DNA from: Antedon bifida
Taxonomy: Eukaryota; Echinodermata; Crinoidea; Comatulida; Antedonidae
Direction: 5' to 3'
Length of the DNA stretch: 64,000 bases
Assembly: GCA_963402885.1 (NCBI GenBank)
Contig: OY727103.1
Location: 6,114,501 to 6,178,500 of the forward strand
The notes below the pieces were generated by a model, which worked only from the letters and a program-made list of their open reading frames with translations, had not been told where the DNA came from and did no database searches. The translations under genes and the position numbers were made by a program. Positions within the stretch are counted from its first letter, which is position 1. Each line of letters starts with the position of its first letter. Of this stretch, positions 12,319 through 24,652 are shown piece after piece.

Positions 12319-15300
12319 CTTAAAAGTTGAAATGAAAAAAAAAATAATATTCTGTAGCATACAAGTGATATAATACACTGATATAGAATTAAATGTTTTC
12401 AAAATGTATTTGAAATGCATGATCGAGTACGCAGGGTTTTTTTCTGCTCGATGATAACAAATAATAATGGTCTCTTAAACATATAATTTGAAGTGACACA
12501 GTAATTTTTACCGCTCCGTTCTTCAGCACTTTGAAGCTCCCGAATGAGAAATCGCCGGAACAGAACTCATGGCAGATTTTTTTTTGTTTTACCATATTTA
12601 ATCCAGCATTGTATTTGATCCATCCAGCAATTGCTGATCATTAGGGACCCTCAGATGTTCATACAGACATTATACACAAGATGCTCAACATAAAAAAGTC
12701 TTATTACAAGTCTTTGGAAGTGGAGATGTAATTGTGTCCTTAGAAAAAATCCTGACATGTGACGGGGTTTGAACCCAGAAGTGGTAGCCAAGCATCATAA
12801 CCAACAAGCCACAACTCCAGATCAAGTTTTGAAAACATGAATACGTCTGACACTGCCGATTTGGTTGTCATTTACACGTGCATTAATAATATACGATAAG
12901 AAATGTTTACATTTAAATTCGATCACTACTTACAACTAGGATAGCAAAGTTAGTAAGATGGTCACATAAGCATACAACACGACCGTCAATCGTTTCATCT
13001 GGCCGACAGCCATCGCTTGACCAATCACCAATTCCATCGTCAAGAGAAAAGTCCCAGAAAACACATTTTGTATTACTAGTTTCCTAAATAAAATGTAGAT
13101 AAAAAACCAATATTTAAAAATTAATTCAATGTATCTATTACTAGTCAGTATGGAAAGCTGGTGTAGTTAATCTATGATAATTGGTAGATTGTATATTAAG
13201 TTGGGGATAGTATTAAGTAATATAGGCAATTATGGATTGAAATTGTGTAATAGTATACAGTACTTACAAAACGTGGTAGAAACGCAACCTTTATTGGTGT
13301 TACCAGCCCATCAATCTCAATTGCATCTACTGAAGCGGAAATGATGTGACTATTAACTTGAGGCGGTAAATATTCGCTAGAATCGTTAACCAACTTTTTT
13401 GAAATAAACAAGGAACTGTTCTGGTAAACTGTAAAATAAACCCGGATCTCGTCTTCTCTCGTCTTATTCCGATCAATTGAGATGACCTCGGTTGAAAGTG
13501 CGATGGAAGCACCAATCATTTTTAAAGGGATTGTCTTCTCATAATGTGCATTTATATCATCTGCTTCGAATAATGTCTTGAGCGAGTCACCGTCTGAAAT
13601 AGTAACGTATGCTAAATCATTCACCAGAGATGCCGTGTTGATGGCAAGAGTCATCACACCAATGTGTGGTTGTACACTGGTGAAGTTAATGCCTTCCACT
13701 GCCATTGTTGCGAGTTGTCTTTCTAGTGATGTCACAAATGAGGATGCTGTTTCTCTCATTGATGTTTCGGAGTCAAACACACCAGAATCGATTATGTTAT
13801 CAACAACCTCAACCACATCTAAAGTTATCTAGAAGAAGAATAGTTTGGGTTTGGTAAGGCAAATGTGTCAACAACTATATGTATCCGTGAAATTTGCTCG
13901 GTTACTAACGGATCACGTGCCTTTCAGTAGGCCTATTAGTTTTACCAAATATAAATATAATATTTGATAATGAAAGTTATTGACTGTTTAGCTTTTCGTA
14001 AGCTTTTGAGACGTTTTTTCAACGTAATGATGTGAATTGTAGGCTTGGAAAAACCAAAATATATGACTATTGTGCCCCGTCTATAACTTTTCTGTTTTAT
14101 TCTTCCACCTAACATTTGACATTGATGAAAGATAGAAGCAGCAGATTAAGTAATACATTTATTTAAGAACAATTATGTAAAATAAAATAAAGTAATATTG
14201 CCTATAAATTAAATGGAGAGAATAAGTAATTCCTTTACATTCTATTTAAAAAGCATCATCATGATTGGTTTAAAAAAGATAAATTACGTTTTCATCAGGT
14301 AGTTCAAGATTAACGATATCTTTTACAATTTCTGAAACTAACTCAACCGTCTCTTCATCTATGTCTTCCGTATTATTTGTGATGTGTGCAAGATCATTGG
14401 CTACAGCAACACTATTATCTTCAGTAACTTTAGTCTGGCAAAAAAAAAATAAAAATACTTAAGAAAGTCTACAGGATTCCGGTATTGCTTAAGGAGAATG
14501 TATTTGTTTCACTTGAATGTTTCTTTGTTTTCATTATCTATCCATTTTATTATTGCATTATGTGTAGTTTTTTAACAGTAAGCTAATAAAAAGATAAATA
14601 ATGAATGTTTATGAGTTTAATGGGGAAAACAGTTTATGCTTTAAAATATTGACTGTTATATTTTGCAAGGCGCGGACTCGAATTAAAACACAGTAGTCAA
14701 CAGGCTCGCAACTACAATTTTCGAAATTTGAAAGTGCACTAGAACGTTTTAATACTACCAATGCATATAACATTTTACCGTGTAGTAGTACTAATACTTA
14801 AGTACATGTGGTACCAAATAGTAATGATACATTAAATGAATTTATCGAAGTCCAGTCGTTATTGCATAGTGTTATTTCAAATTATTTAAGAATTAAAAAA
14901 ATAATTAAGTTGTTCGGCAATTTATTTTATAATTAAAGAAGGTGTCTCTAATATTTAAGCCATCTTTATATACAGCTATGTTACCTTATATAATATTTGT
15001 ATTTTTCTTGATGTTGTTTCAATTCCACAGTCTGTTACATTAATGAATCCCCATGCAGCTCCTGTTAAGACATCTCCAGCACAGTGTCGCGTCGCAAGAG
15101 AAGCATTTTTTCCTGTATTACAACAATATAAATAATTTTTATCCATTTATTTACAGTTCATTATTATTAATTATATATCACTTTAAAAGCAAGTTTAGAA
15201 ATGGTTATACGCAGTAGGACTATGTTCGTGCATTTAGCGGGTTTATTTTATATCCGCATTTGTTTTTTTTTTCTTTTCTTCCAACTTCCATCAGATTCGC

Positions 15301-18300
15301 ACACAAATTATTCAGTAACACGTATTTACACTCGTAGCGACGCCATGATGGTTTGTATTCTGTAAGCAACTTGATTTCAACAATTTTCTTTTCTATGAAT
15401 ACACTCGTCGATAGATTTACTTTATGATTATGGTTGTTATAGGTTTACCTTTGTTTGAATATAGAGGACAGTCTTGTATTGAATTTGCAGTTGTACCAAG
15501 TGGAACATCTGGAAAACTGTACGTAGTACCATTAACATTTTGGTCTTCTCCAATACAAATAGAAGAAGGACTGGTAATATCATCGGTAACCGTGACGACA
15601 GTAGTCAGAATGTCAAAATCTGCTTCTGAAAATAAATGAAATGTTTCAGGTCTATTATTCACTTCTACACTAAAAAACGAGTTTTGCAAGAAAGGTTAAC
15701 TAAAGTTTGCTAGTGTAGACCTTTGATAAACGTCGGCAAACTGCAGAAAAATAAATAACAGTCTTTGCGGTAATGTGATCCTGCACATGAACATTTGACA
15801 GCCTCTAGTAGGCCTAATTAATATAGGCAGACAACATATACTTCTCTAAACGATGGTAAACACGAAGTTTGAAAACACAAGTTTGGTAGGCCTATAAAAT
15901 GTACTTTGACAGACTGGGCAAGCATCACTGAGATAAATACAGTGACAGAAATTATCTTATAATATTTGATATTTTCAAAATATATTTTTCATTGTGTATT
16001 TGTTTAAATATTTGGCACTATTAGTAACCTGCGCAATACTTGCCATTGTTTAGACTGCCGTATATTTTAACTTCACACAATGTAAGAAAGTTTGTCTTGT
16101 TTTCTAATTGGACTGATACAATGTTGCCTTCTGTGCCATTTTCACATTCTACCACTATTATCCCAGCTGGTACCATCGCATCCTTGGAGGATACTGGTTT
16201 TCCACACGCATCATTGCTCTTTAAACGTCTTGTATTGGTTCCGACTCGTACCTGCGCACCTTCCAGGCGCTTTTCTAAGATACAATAAAACTGTATTGTT
16301 ACAATTCGACACAAAAAACTTTGTTTTGGTTCCACGAGTACACTTGAGTTAGTATAAATATATAGAAAATTAATTATTTATAACAAGATAGATATGTTAT
16401 ACTGAATCATTATGGTATAATGGTAATACAATTGTTATTAGGCGCACCTATATTATGTGATATTCATATTCTTTCAATTGGATAGGCCTACAATACAGTA
16501 AATACATAACATTTGTGATAATAAGGTTAGGTTTGTACTACAAACATCGTACATTATTATTTTAAATCGCATGTAATGACGTAATTAATTGTAATCGATT
16601 TTCAACAAAATGGTATTTATTTAATAGATTTGTGCTTACGGTTTGTTTGACGGTTGAATAGGACAACATATTCAATCACGTAGTTATCTTGTAAATTTAC
16701 GTACCACCACGGTTCTATAGACAAAATGATCAAATTAAATAATCTCACACTAAGCAGAATCTAAGAGAAGAGTGTGTACGTTGTATGCCTACCATGGTTA
16801 TACAACCTCTGTGTGGGGATGGATCGCCATATGTTGTTGGCCATTTACACATGTTATTCATATTCATTTGCAGCGGTGAGCATGTACATAACTGTTAAAT
16901 GCTTATCAAACTGAGAAGCATACACTGTTCTTGGCATAATGTATAATTTTCAGATAACAGAAAGTTCCGATTGCTTTAACAACAATGAATAAATATACAT
17001 TTACTTTGACGCTTATAGAGTAGTTTTTTTTATTTTTAATAAATATATACTGTCCCTCTGAACATGTGTTTAATTTGTTGTAGAACATTGAATTTTAAGA
17101 AGGTTACATAATAATTATTCACTTTGGCCAAAATTGGATCTAAAAATGTATACCTGAAATGAAATTGTAATTTAAAACAAACAAATAGTAAAATTAGTTA
17201 AAAACATTATTTTTGTTTAAAGAAATTGTGTGCATGATCAATATATTTGAAGACATTGATATCGGCATCTGCATTTTGCAGCATCATGTTGAGTCGTTCA
17301 ACCAAAGGCCTACATTATTGATTGGTGTACTAGTTATGGTGAAGGCATTACCTAAGTATTTATTTTTAATAAATATATACTGACCCTCTGAACATGTGTT
17401 TAATTTTTTGTAGAACATTGAATTTTAAGAAGGTTACATAATAAGTATTCACTTTGGCCAAAATTGGATCTAAAAATGTATACCTGAAATGAAATTGTAA
17501 TTTAAAACAAACAAATAGTAAAATTAGTTAAAAACATTATTTTTGTTTGAAGAAATTGTGTGCATGATCAATAGCCTATATTTGAAGACATTGATATCGG
17601 CATCTGCATTTTGCAGCATCCTGTTGAGTCGTTCAACCAACGGCCTACATTATTGATTGGTGTACTAGTTATGGTGAAGGCATTACCTAAGTAACAGAAT
17701 GATTTTTTTACTCCCTCTTTGTCATCTAATTTTGCAAATGTATTTTATATGCAATCATAAATTTCATGTTGGTAATACTCATTACCCCCAAAATAACAAT
17801 ACACATTGTCCCATGCGGGCCACAGGATTCCGAAAAACCTCTGTCAAAAAGTGGTCAGGTTGAAACCTTACCAACCGTACCAACGTACGTGCATTATATT
17901 TGAGTAACAATATTATTCTTACCATTTTCTCCTTCAGTATGTGAACAAACAGATTCACTTCGTTTTCCTGGTTCTGGACCCGTATCATTATCAAATGCAG
18001 GGGAAGCCTTTATGTATCCAAACCGTGTTGAACTTTCATTGGTTGGAAATTGTTTATCAAATATACGACCTACAAAATCAAAAGTAAAATTACTGAACAA
18101 TTGTAATACCGTGGGTATCATAAGTGGCTGGATCTCAGTGAAAATATTGAAATAGTTATTAAATTTAAAGTTAATTGACAAATATTCCATACTATAAATG
18201 TATAATATTCAACATTATGATAAGACGTAAATAAATTACTGTCATTTGATTGGACGATTGTGGGTCACATGGCATGACAATTTAACAATCGTTACATAGT

Positions 18301-18971
18301 ATTTGTTTTCATTCACATGAGATACCAAATAACAGTATACTTTCACAGGCTCTTCACTGGCTATCATGATCTTGGAGACCCACTTGATAGTTTGATTTAG
18401 TTCGCTTTTGGGAATCCTGTCTCTCTCTATTGTTTGTTATTTTTTGTTATATATGAGACGAAATAAATAAAATGAAACATGAAATGATCGTACAGTCACA
18501 TCACAAATTTGAATATTAGCTAGAATCACATTTTATTTGGTCAAGGATGTATTGTCCCTAAAAACATGAAAATGAAGATTAATTAAATTTGACTTTGAAT
18601 AATATGTTATTTTGTAGTTTTAATAAAGTTTAAAAAAACACATACAAAAATAATGTTTTCACTTATAAAATGACAAAATAAATTCAACCAAAAACCCATT
18701 GGCTGGCAGCCAAATTGCTTTAAATTACAGTTTTTTCCAGTAAAGACATTTTTTTCGATCCAAGTTTTGGTCAAAGTAGATAACTATTATGTTACATTAA
18801 AATACCATATTCAACAAAAATGTTGTTAAGAACCAATTTTCAGGGGGACAATACATCTTTAAGAAAATAATAAGTGGCCTACTTACAGCATTTCTCATAA
18901 ACCTGGTAATCAAATGACCATGCAATCCATGGAAGTGCAAGAATCACAACGGTTATCAATCTGGTATACAT
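9890..18971 (-). CDS. Gene B: complete FTP-lectin adhesion GPCR (about 879 aa)
   Basis: Thirteen coding exons: 18971-18887, 18069-17923, 16714-16640, 16274-16044, 15625-15449, 15112-14985, 14434-14288, 13828-13268, 13083-12934, 12318-12200, 11647-11385, 11069-11003, 10379-9890. They total 2640 nt (879 codons plus TAA) in one frame. Order: signal peptide (MYTRLITVVILALPWIAWS), FTP lectin, HRM, GAIN, GPS, 7TM, cytoplasmic tail. All borders are GT-AG except the 3' border of exon 16274-16044, which appears to use GC. It is the most divergent of the complete copies: six extra GAIN codons, changed TM2-3 residues, and a different tail ending in YNM. It probably signals through G proteins after self-cleavage (family knowledge). 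Confidence 0.92.
11141..11349. mobile_element. GC-rich MITE with inverted repeats, in gene B intron
   Basis: TCACACATGCCCCGTTCCGG at the left matches, inverted, CCGGAACCGGAGCATGTGTGA at the right. The roughly 209-bp element is clearly richer in GC than its surroundings and has no coding potential. Confidence 0.65.
12750..12818 (-). mobile_element. tRNA-derived SINE fragment
   Basis: The minus strand reads like a tRNA body: an A-box-like TGGCTTGTTGGTTATGATG, then the B box GGGTTCAAACCCC. The acceptor arms do not pair convincingly, and the sequence runs into ordinary intron, so a SINE remnant is more likely than a tRNA gene. It lies in the GPS-TM1 intron of gene B. Confidence 0.55.
12934..15625 (-). 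CDS. Gene B HRM, GAIN and GPS exons
   Basis: HRM: 15625-15449 (longest first half in the cluster, with an added DDITSPSS linker, then CIGEDQNVNG, YSFPDVPLG, DCPLYSNKG) and 15112-14985 (ATRHCAGD, NVTDCGIET). GAIN: 14434-14288 and 13828-13268 (187 codons, against 182-185 elsewhere). GPS: 13083-12934, KCVFWDFS, GDWSSDGC, VVCLCDHLTNFAILV, with the H-L^T cleavage site intact. It is one codon shorter than the other copies. Confidence 0.9.
16044..18971 (-). CDS. Gene B signal peptide and FTP lectin exons
   Basis: Signal exon 18971-18887 (28 codons plus 1 nt) starts at MYTRLITV; no earlier in-frame ATG is close. FTP exons 18069-17923, 16714-16640 and 16274-16044 show ESSTRFGYIKASPAFDND, VCSHT, PWWYVNL, IEYVVLFNR, GAQVRVGTN, ACGKPVSS, GNIVSVQLEN and LCEVKIYG. 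The last exon must end in phase 1 after codon AAT and a G; the bases that follow are GCAAGT, so the donor is GC. Confidence 0.85.
17031..17692. repeat. Tandem duplication of a roughly 330-bp unit in gene B intron
   Basis: The copy at 17031-17360 is repeated almost exactly at 17361-17692 (both begin TATTTTTAATAAATATATAC). The few differences include a short insertion near 17573. High identity points to recent duplication. Parts resemble the decayed 'GTATTGTCCCC' MITE family. Confidence 0.85.
18543..18862. mobile_element. MITE of the 'AAGATGTATTGTCCCC' family
   Basis: It runs from AAGGATGTATTGTCCCT to GGGGGACAATACATCTTTAA, which are inverted repeats. Internal landmarks (CACTTATAAAATGACAAAATAA, TTGGCTGGCAGCCAAATTG) recur in the copy at 30048-30393. 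It lies in intron 1 of gene B. Confidence 0.75.
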
Positions 18972-21059
18972 TAACCCAGTTTTAATGAAGAGATGTTACT
19001 TCTTTAAAAATGTTCACATAAATGCACCTAAACATTATTCTATTCTCTCAATTACTTTATCATATTAAAGTTTATTTCCTTAAAGAGAACAAATAAACAG
19101 TCATGGAATTTCCTGGAATAATGTTTTTTAGTTTTCAGTTTAAATAAATATAAAACTAGATCATAATAGCTAAATATGTTTTATAGAATGTTGGAAGTTT
19201 CATTTTGAAAATTCATCGGTTATAAGATACAATATCTTGTGTTTTGTTTTATTTTATATTTCCTTGAAAGTCGCATAATGAACCTAGGCCTACATAATAT
19301 CGGTTAGCAAAGCAATCAGGGGAAAATAAAGAAGTAGAACAGGAAACTTAGTGGTTTAATGTAGGCATATCTATATATAAATGTACGTAAGGGAAAATTC
19401 GGTAAATCGCGTCTTACTTCTAGAATTTTTACTTGATGGTATATAAAGTTTGTTCGTACTTTCGGTACTGATTTTAACCACCTGATGTAATCCTGTTTAC
19501 TAATTAAATTGAATTAGATAATTAGTTATTGACAATTAAAATGAATTTAGGTTCCACGATTTGCCCCAAATAGAGGTGTTTTCTGATCGCGGTATACACT
19601 GTCTAATGGATGTCCATTTTGAAAAATACCCGCACACAATAATACGAGGATGTTTCCTATTTTCCTATCTCCTCCTACGATAATTGTTTTTAATAGCTGA
19701 AAACCGGTTGAACAGATCGAATACAGAATTACATTATATAAACATATACAAATAAACTTTATTACTGACAGTTGCTTCTTAACGTTTGTATTAATTAATA
19801 CTGTAATTTAAAAATATATATAAACATCGTAGTGACGTATCGTTACATGTACACTGTACTATTTCAATCGACTATGACGGTGACAGTTTCAACAAAGTAT
19901 TACATCGCAATGTTTTACTCTGTTTAGTGTTATATTATTTGTAAAACATGAAAACAATTAATATTTCGTTATTAAATAGAAAAAGAATATATCTAAAAAT
20001 TGTTCCTCTTTGCACCAATCCTCTTCCCCATCCCTCAACCCTAATGTTACATACAAAACACAATTAAGTTTGTTTAAATTTTACTAAAACAATTGGTCTC
20101 ATTTTGTGACAAGTTTCTCTTTCGGCAGTAATTCCCAGGGTGCTAATTTTAGTTGTGAATAAATCATCGTGTCTATTTATTCGTTCCTGTAAACGACATG
20201 TATATTTGTCCTGCGGTACGTACATTTGAAATCGCCAGTTTTTTAACGCTGAAATTACTATGTAGGCCTATTCATCTGTGGGCACGACCTAGATGGTACG
20301 GGAGCAAAGCGAGCGTACCATCTAGTATTTATAATTACATAAGAGATAGTTCTATCTTATATAACGCTCTTCTACATTAAAATATTGTATAAAATGTGTA
20401 CACGGGACCCATGTATTTACGTCCCATCCTGAGGACGAGGCACGCCAACGGAAGTATCTTGCCTAACTCTTATTGCCACTACGCGAATTAAGTTTTAGCA
20501 AAGAAGGTTTTACAATAGCATATCGCTGCGATTTTCATTTAATTTATAATAATAAAAGAAATTGCGTATAATGTGACGCTTTCGATTGGTGCGAACTAAT
20601 TCGCCTTGTGTAAAACAGGTTTAAGGATACAAACAATAAGCTAACAGCTTTTCAAAACTTTGTTTCCAAATACTTATTGTAGATAACGTATTTATGTATC
20701 ATTGATTAATGTATCATTGATTAACGGCTCAATCTAAATGTCCAATACGGGAAAATAAGCCCTTCACACTACATATGGATAGTTATTAATATAGCATAAA
20801 ATCAATCAATTTATAAGGAATACGCGAGAGCTAGCAAAGGCGGAAGCAAACATAAAATAATGTAGTTTAATACATTGTTCAAGAAGTTAGAAAACAATCA
20901 AATGGTGCGCAAATTTCCTTCCGGACAGACGGCATCGGTATCGACTTCCAGTAAACACATATTGATTGTCAACCACACAAAAATACAAACCGTTATTGTT
21001 TGTAACTGCATTTTATTATTTACATTGATTTAAGCAAACATAGTGAATATTGTTATGGA
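18972..21059. other. Spacer upstream of gene B
   Basis: No gene is seen. It contains a perfect 12-bp hairpin at 20289-20325 and, at about 20400-20470, a stretch (CACGGGACCCATGTATTTAC, GTCCCATCCTGAGGACGAGG) that looks like a repeat-derived sequence. No TATA box or other core promoter could be assigned. Confidence 0.4.
20289..20325. repeat. Perfect 12-bp hairpin
   Basis: CTAGATGGTACG pairs with CGTACCATCTAG around a 13-nt loop that itself carries GAGC and GAGCG. It probably marks a small interspersed repeat. Confidence 0.6.
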
Positions 21060-21790
21060 TGGACAGTTAGCATGACGTGAAAAATTGATAAATAATGAAT
21101 ATACGTGCAACAACGGAGAATTAAGTTATTTCTCCATAATTTAACACATTTTTAAGCTACATGATATAGGATGTCTAACAAATAACATAGTAATAATAGT
21201 TATTAATAATAACAGTTCGCATGACGTCACAATTGATATATACTTATTAGGCTACATGATATACGATGTCGAACAAATAAAATAGCATGAACAATTTAGT
21301 ATGACGCCAAAATTAATATGAAATAAATATACATGTAACACATACTTTATAATGTAAGACGTCTAATAATAGCATGAACAATTTATATGACGTCATGACA
21401 ATCAATTACAACAAAATGTACATGAATGATATAAAACGATTTTCAACAATACAATAATATTATTATTATAACATAAACAGTTAGTATGTCATCACACTAG
21501 ATTACAATGAATATACATGAATGACATAACAACGATGTTTAACAAAGTAATAGAACACGAACAATGTATGACGTCACAATGAAAAATACTTACAGAATAA
21601 AAAATATAGTATGACATCACAATAGATTACAATGAATATACATGAATGACATAACAACGATGTTCAACAATGTAATAGAACATGAATAATTTAGTATGAC
21701 GTCACAATGAAATATAATTATAAAATATAATTTAGAATTAAAAAAAATAGTACGACGTCAACGTTAGTTAATGCTATTTACATCTATATA
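21060..21790. repeat. Degenerate tandem repeats with CRE-like TGACGTCA cores
   Basis: Units of very roughly 80-170 bp share AGCATGAACAATTTAGTATG, GACGTCACAAT, GATTACAATGAATATACATG and AATGACATAACAACGATGTT. GACGTCA recurs at about 21215, 21393, 21569, 21699 and 21753. The array lies 2.1-2.8 kb upstream of the gene B start and 0.9-1.6 kb beyond the 3' end of gene C. A regulatory role is only inference. Confidence 0.6.
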
Positions 21791-22692
21791 ACAATGGTCC
21801 TATAGGCATGGATAAACGAACAAAGTAATAATTTTAAAAATGTAAAAACACAAGAGGACAAAGAACAATAAAAAAAAGCAAAACTTGTGGTAAATAAGCC
21901 CCAAAAAAAATAATAAGAAAAAGCTGGTTACAAGCAGAAAGCAACGCACAAAAAGAAGGCTGATCGCAAAAAAAAATGAGTTAAAAGATATACAATGTAA
22001 ACAATTATTTAAAAAACAATGATATTCAATTAATACTGTTATATGCAATAATGTCTTACCAATAAAATATTAGAGAAAGTCTGGTATACGTAGTTAGCTA
22101 AAGTAACCACTTGAGAAGGACATTCTTAGAGTATGCTACATCAATCATTGCTGTAAAGCGTATCTACAGTGAAAGACGTAAACCTACGCCAGACATAGAA
22201 CTAAACCGGTCGTTCAACGATCCTAGATCGAGGTGGGAATTTCAAACTTCACACTAATAGCCTGCCTATCATGAACGGCCCAGCAGTTAAGGAAATCTAT
22301 ATAAAACGCACCAGTTCTATCTGTAATGTCTAGAAAACTCAGATCTAGAAGACAACGATCGCAGATAAACCTATGTTTTACTCCAAGAATTGTATAGATT
22401 ATTTCTTCAATTAAAAAAACCCAGATAATGATTCTTATTTCTTTGAATGTAGGTTTACAGTACATGCAATCACATTATAGGCCTATAACATATAAGAAGT
22501 AGGCCTATATGTAATATTGGTCAGTAGTGCATCAATGTCTCTGATTGATAACGGAATGATTTTGTTTATGATCTGGGTTTTTTTTTTCTATTTAAGAATG
22601 AAAATTGAAATATTCGATTTCAAAATCTAAGTTTTAGTATCCAGAAAACTATACAGGCCTACACTAATCATTCAACATTTTCTTTTAACGTT

Positions 22693-24652
22693 TTAAACAT
22701 TCTCGTTGTTTCTACTAGCAGTATTTTTACCATGAGTAGAATCTCCTGTCAACGGAATACTTTGGTCCTTGACTTTACCCTTGCTGTTACTAGTATCAGT
22801 AGCGTATTTAACTCTCTTAGCTCTGTTACTATTTTTGCAACATGTCTTCCATGCGTCACGAATATCCTTCTGGCGAACACAGAACAACAGAAAAATGAAC
22901 AGGCCTTGCAGAGAGTTAAAGACACAGAACAACAACTGAAACACGTCGCGAGAGGTCGACTCTGGGTCGATTGCGAAGAATCCAAAAACCCAGGTTAGGC
23001 CTAGAAGTACAGACACCGCGATAGCGTTCTGAAGACGCTTGATGACTATATCTTTCTTCATTTGATCAACTTTGTTGGCAACCTTTTTTCTTCCGCAGGT
23101 CAATGCACGCATAACTAAAACGAACACTACGACATTAAACAGAAGTAGTATGCCGATGATCAGAATGAAGCCATAGTTGCGAACATTTCCCGAAGGAATG
23201 AAACAGCTAGAAAAAAGAATTGATAAATAATGTACATGTTAGCTTAATGAAACAGCTGGAAAAAGGAATTGATAAATAATGTACAGGATAGCTTTTTAGG
23301 TTAGCCTCTACGTCATACTCTTTGATAGAGGAGTTCACGCGGTTTGTCGTCGATGTTTCATTAATATAATTTTGATATTTGTACTTACTAATTTTCTGTT
23401 GCATAGTGATCAATATCAACACCCAGACAAAGTACAACTATTACCAGAGGAACGCCTTAAAAAACAAACACAGTCGAATGATTGAGTCGAATAACTTGAT
23501 GTTTATTAATTTAGTCAGAATTATTGGTAAATAATCATAAATATGGGGTACTTTATGTTTTTGTTGTATGTGCAATTTTAATGTCTCATAATAGTAATAA
23601 TAAACAAATTGGATTGAAAAAATACATATATATTTACCTGAAAAAAATGTAATTTACAGCAAAAAGTCAATGGGGTTTTATAATAAAAACATTACTTTTT
23701 AGGTCTTTTTTCTACAGAAGTGATTAACTTTGTTAAACCTGCAAAGTGGCTCATTCAAAGTCTTTTTTTATCTTCAATGTTTATGTTTTGGGGGACAATA
23801 CATCAATAAGATCGAGCGAAATGTTAAGGCAACACAGCCAAGAAGTGAAATCGTAAATCATTGGTTTTTTTTTTAAACTAGAATGATTTGTTAACAATAT
23901 TTACCGTAGCCTGTTATACACACTTTAAGCATAAAATATCTAATTTCATCGTAGAAGACTTTAACGAACATAAGGTACATGTTTACAGCTTCGATTGACA
24001 TCCAGAAAATAGAGGCCAGTCCAAAGTAATGAATCAGCGCTGCTACAGCGATGCATCCATTTCTAGTACCTGTCTGCTCAATGCCAATTGCAAACACGAG
24101 GTAGAGAAGTAGCAGAGATAGTGACAGGTTGATGAGGATCTTTTGAGGACGCTTACTTCGAAATTGTCTACAATAAAAACATAATACTTTAGTAAGGACA
24201 GTAAAGTAATAAAGCAATTATACAGTACTACGATATTCTCGAGGTTTGCTACACCCAAACAACAACAATTTTAATTACATAATTAAAATGTTCTCTGAAA
24301 ACCATCAATTTTATTTAAATAAAATAATCCAGTGAGCAAAAACTATAATGTAAACAAATAGAAATGCCATGTATAATTATTCCACAATTTATTATGGAAG
24401 TAACACATATTTTCAACAAATAAAGTAAATTCATGGTATATTTTTTTAATCTAAAATATGGATCTATTATACCATCAATACAACAAAAAAATTCCATCTC
24501 ACAGGGACAGTTTTTCCAATTACTGCTACTTACTTAAAATACAAATGTGTTGCTACGGTAACTGCCAAACACCCAATAGACACTACGCATCCGATTAAAC
24601 TGATAAGAGTTAAGACATCTTGGAATTGATCATGTTTATGTCTGTAATAGTC
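22693..24652 (-). CDS. Gene C 7TM domain and tail
   Basis: TM1 24652-24534, TM2-3 24167-23905 (SKRPQKILINLSLSLLLLYL, FWMSIEAVNMYLMFVKVF), TM4 23455-23389, and TM5-7 with tail 23206-22693 (CFIPSG, GLTWVFGFFA, FNSLQGLFIFLLF, RQKDIRDAWKTCC). The tail ends NNENV, a class III-like PDZ ligand pattern (E at -2, V at 0). Confidence 0.92.

Noticed and set aside
12389..12595. Minus-strand open frame of 68 codons with CHEFCSGDFSFGSF, next to TM1 of gene B
   Set aside because: It lies in the GPS-TM1 intron, has no counterpart in the paralogues, and GPS joins TM1 directly in phase.
16040..16352. Plus-strand open frames of 82-86 codons
   Set aside because: Antisense shadows of the gene B FTP exon.
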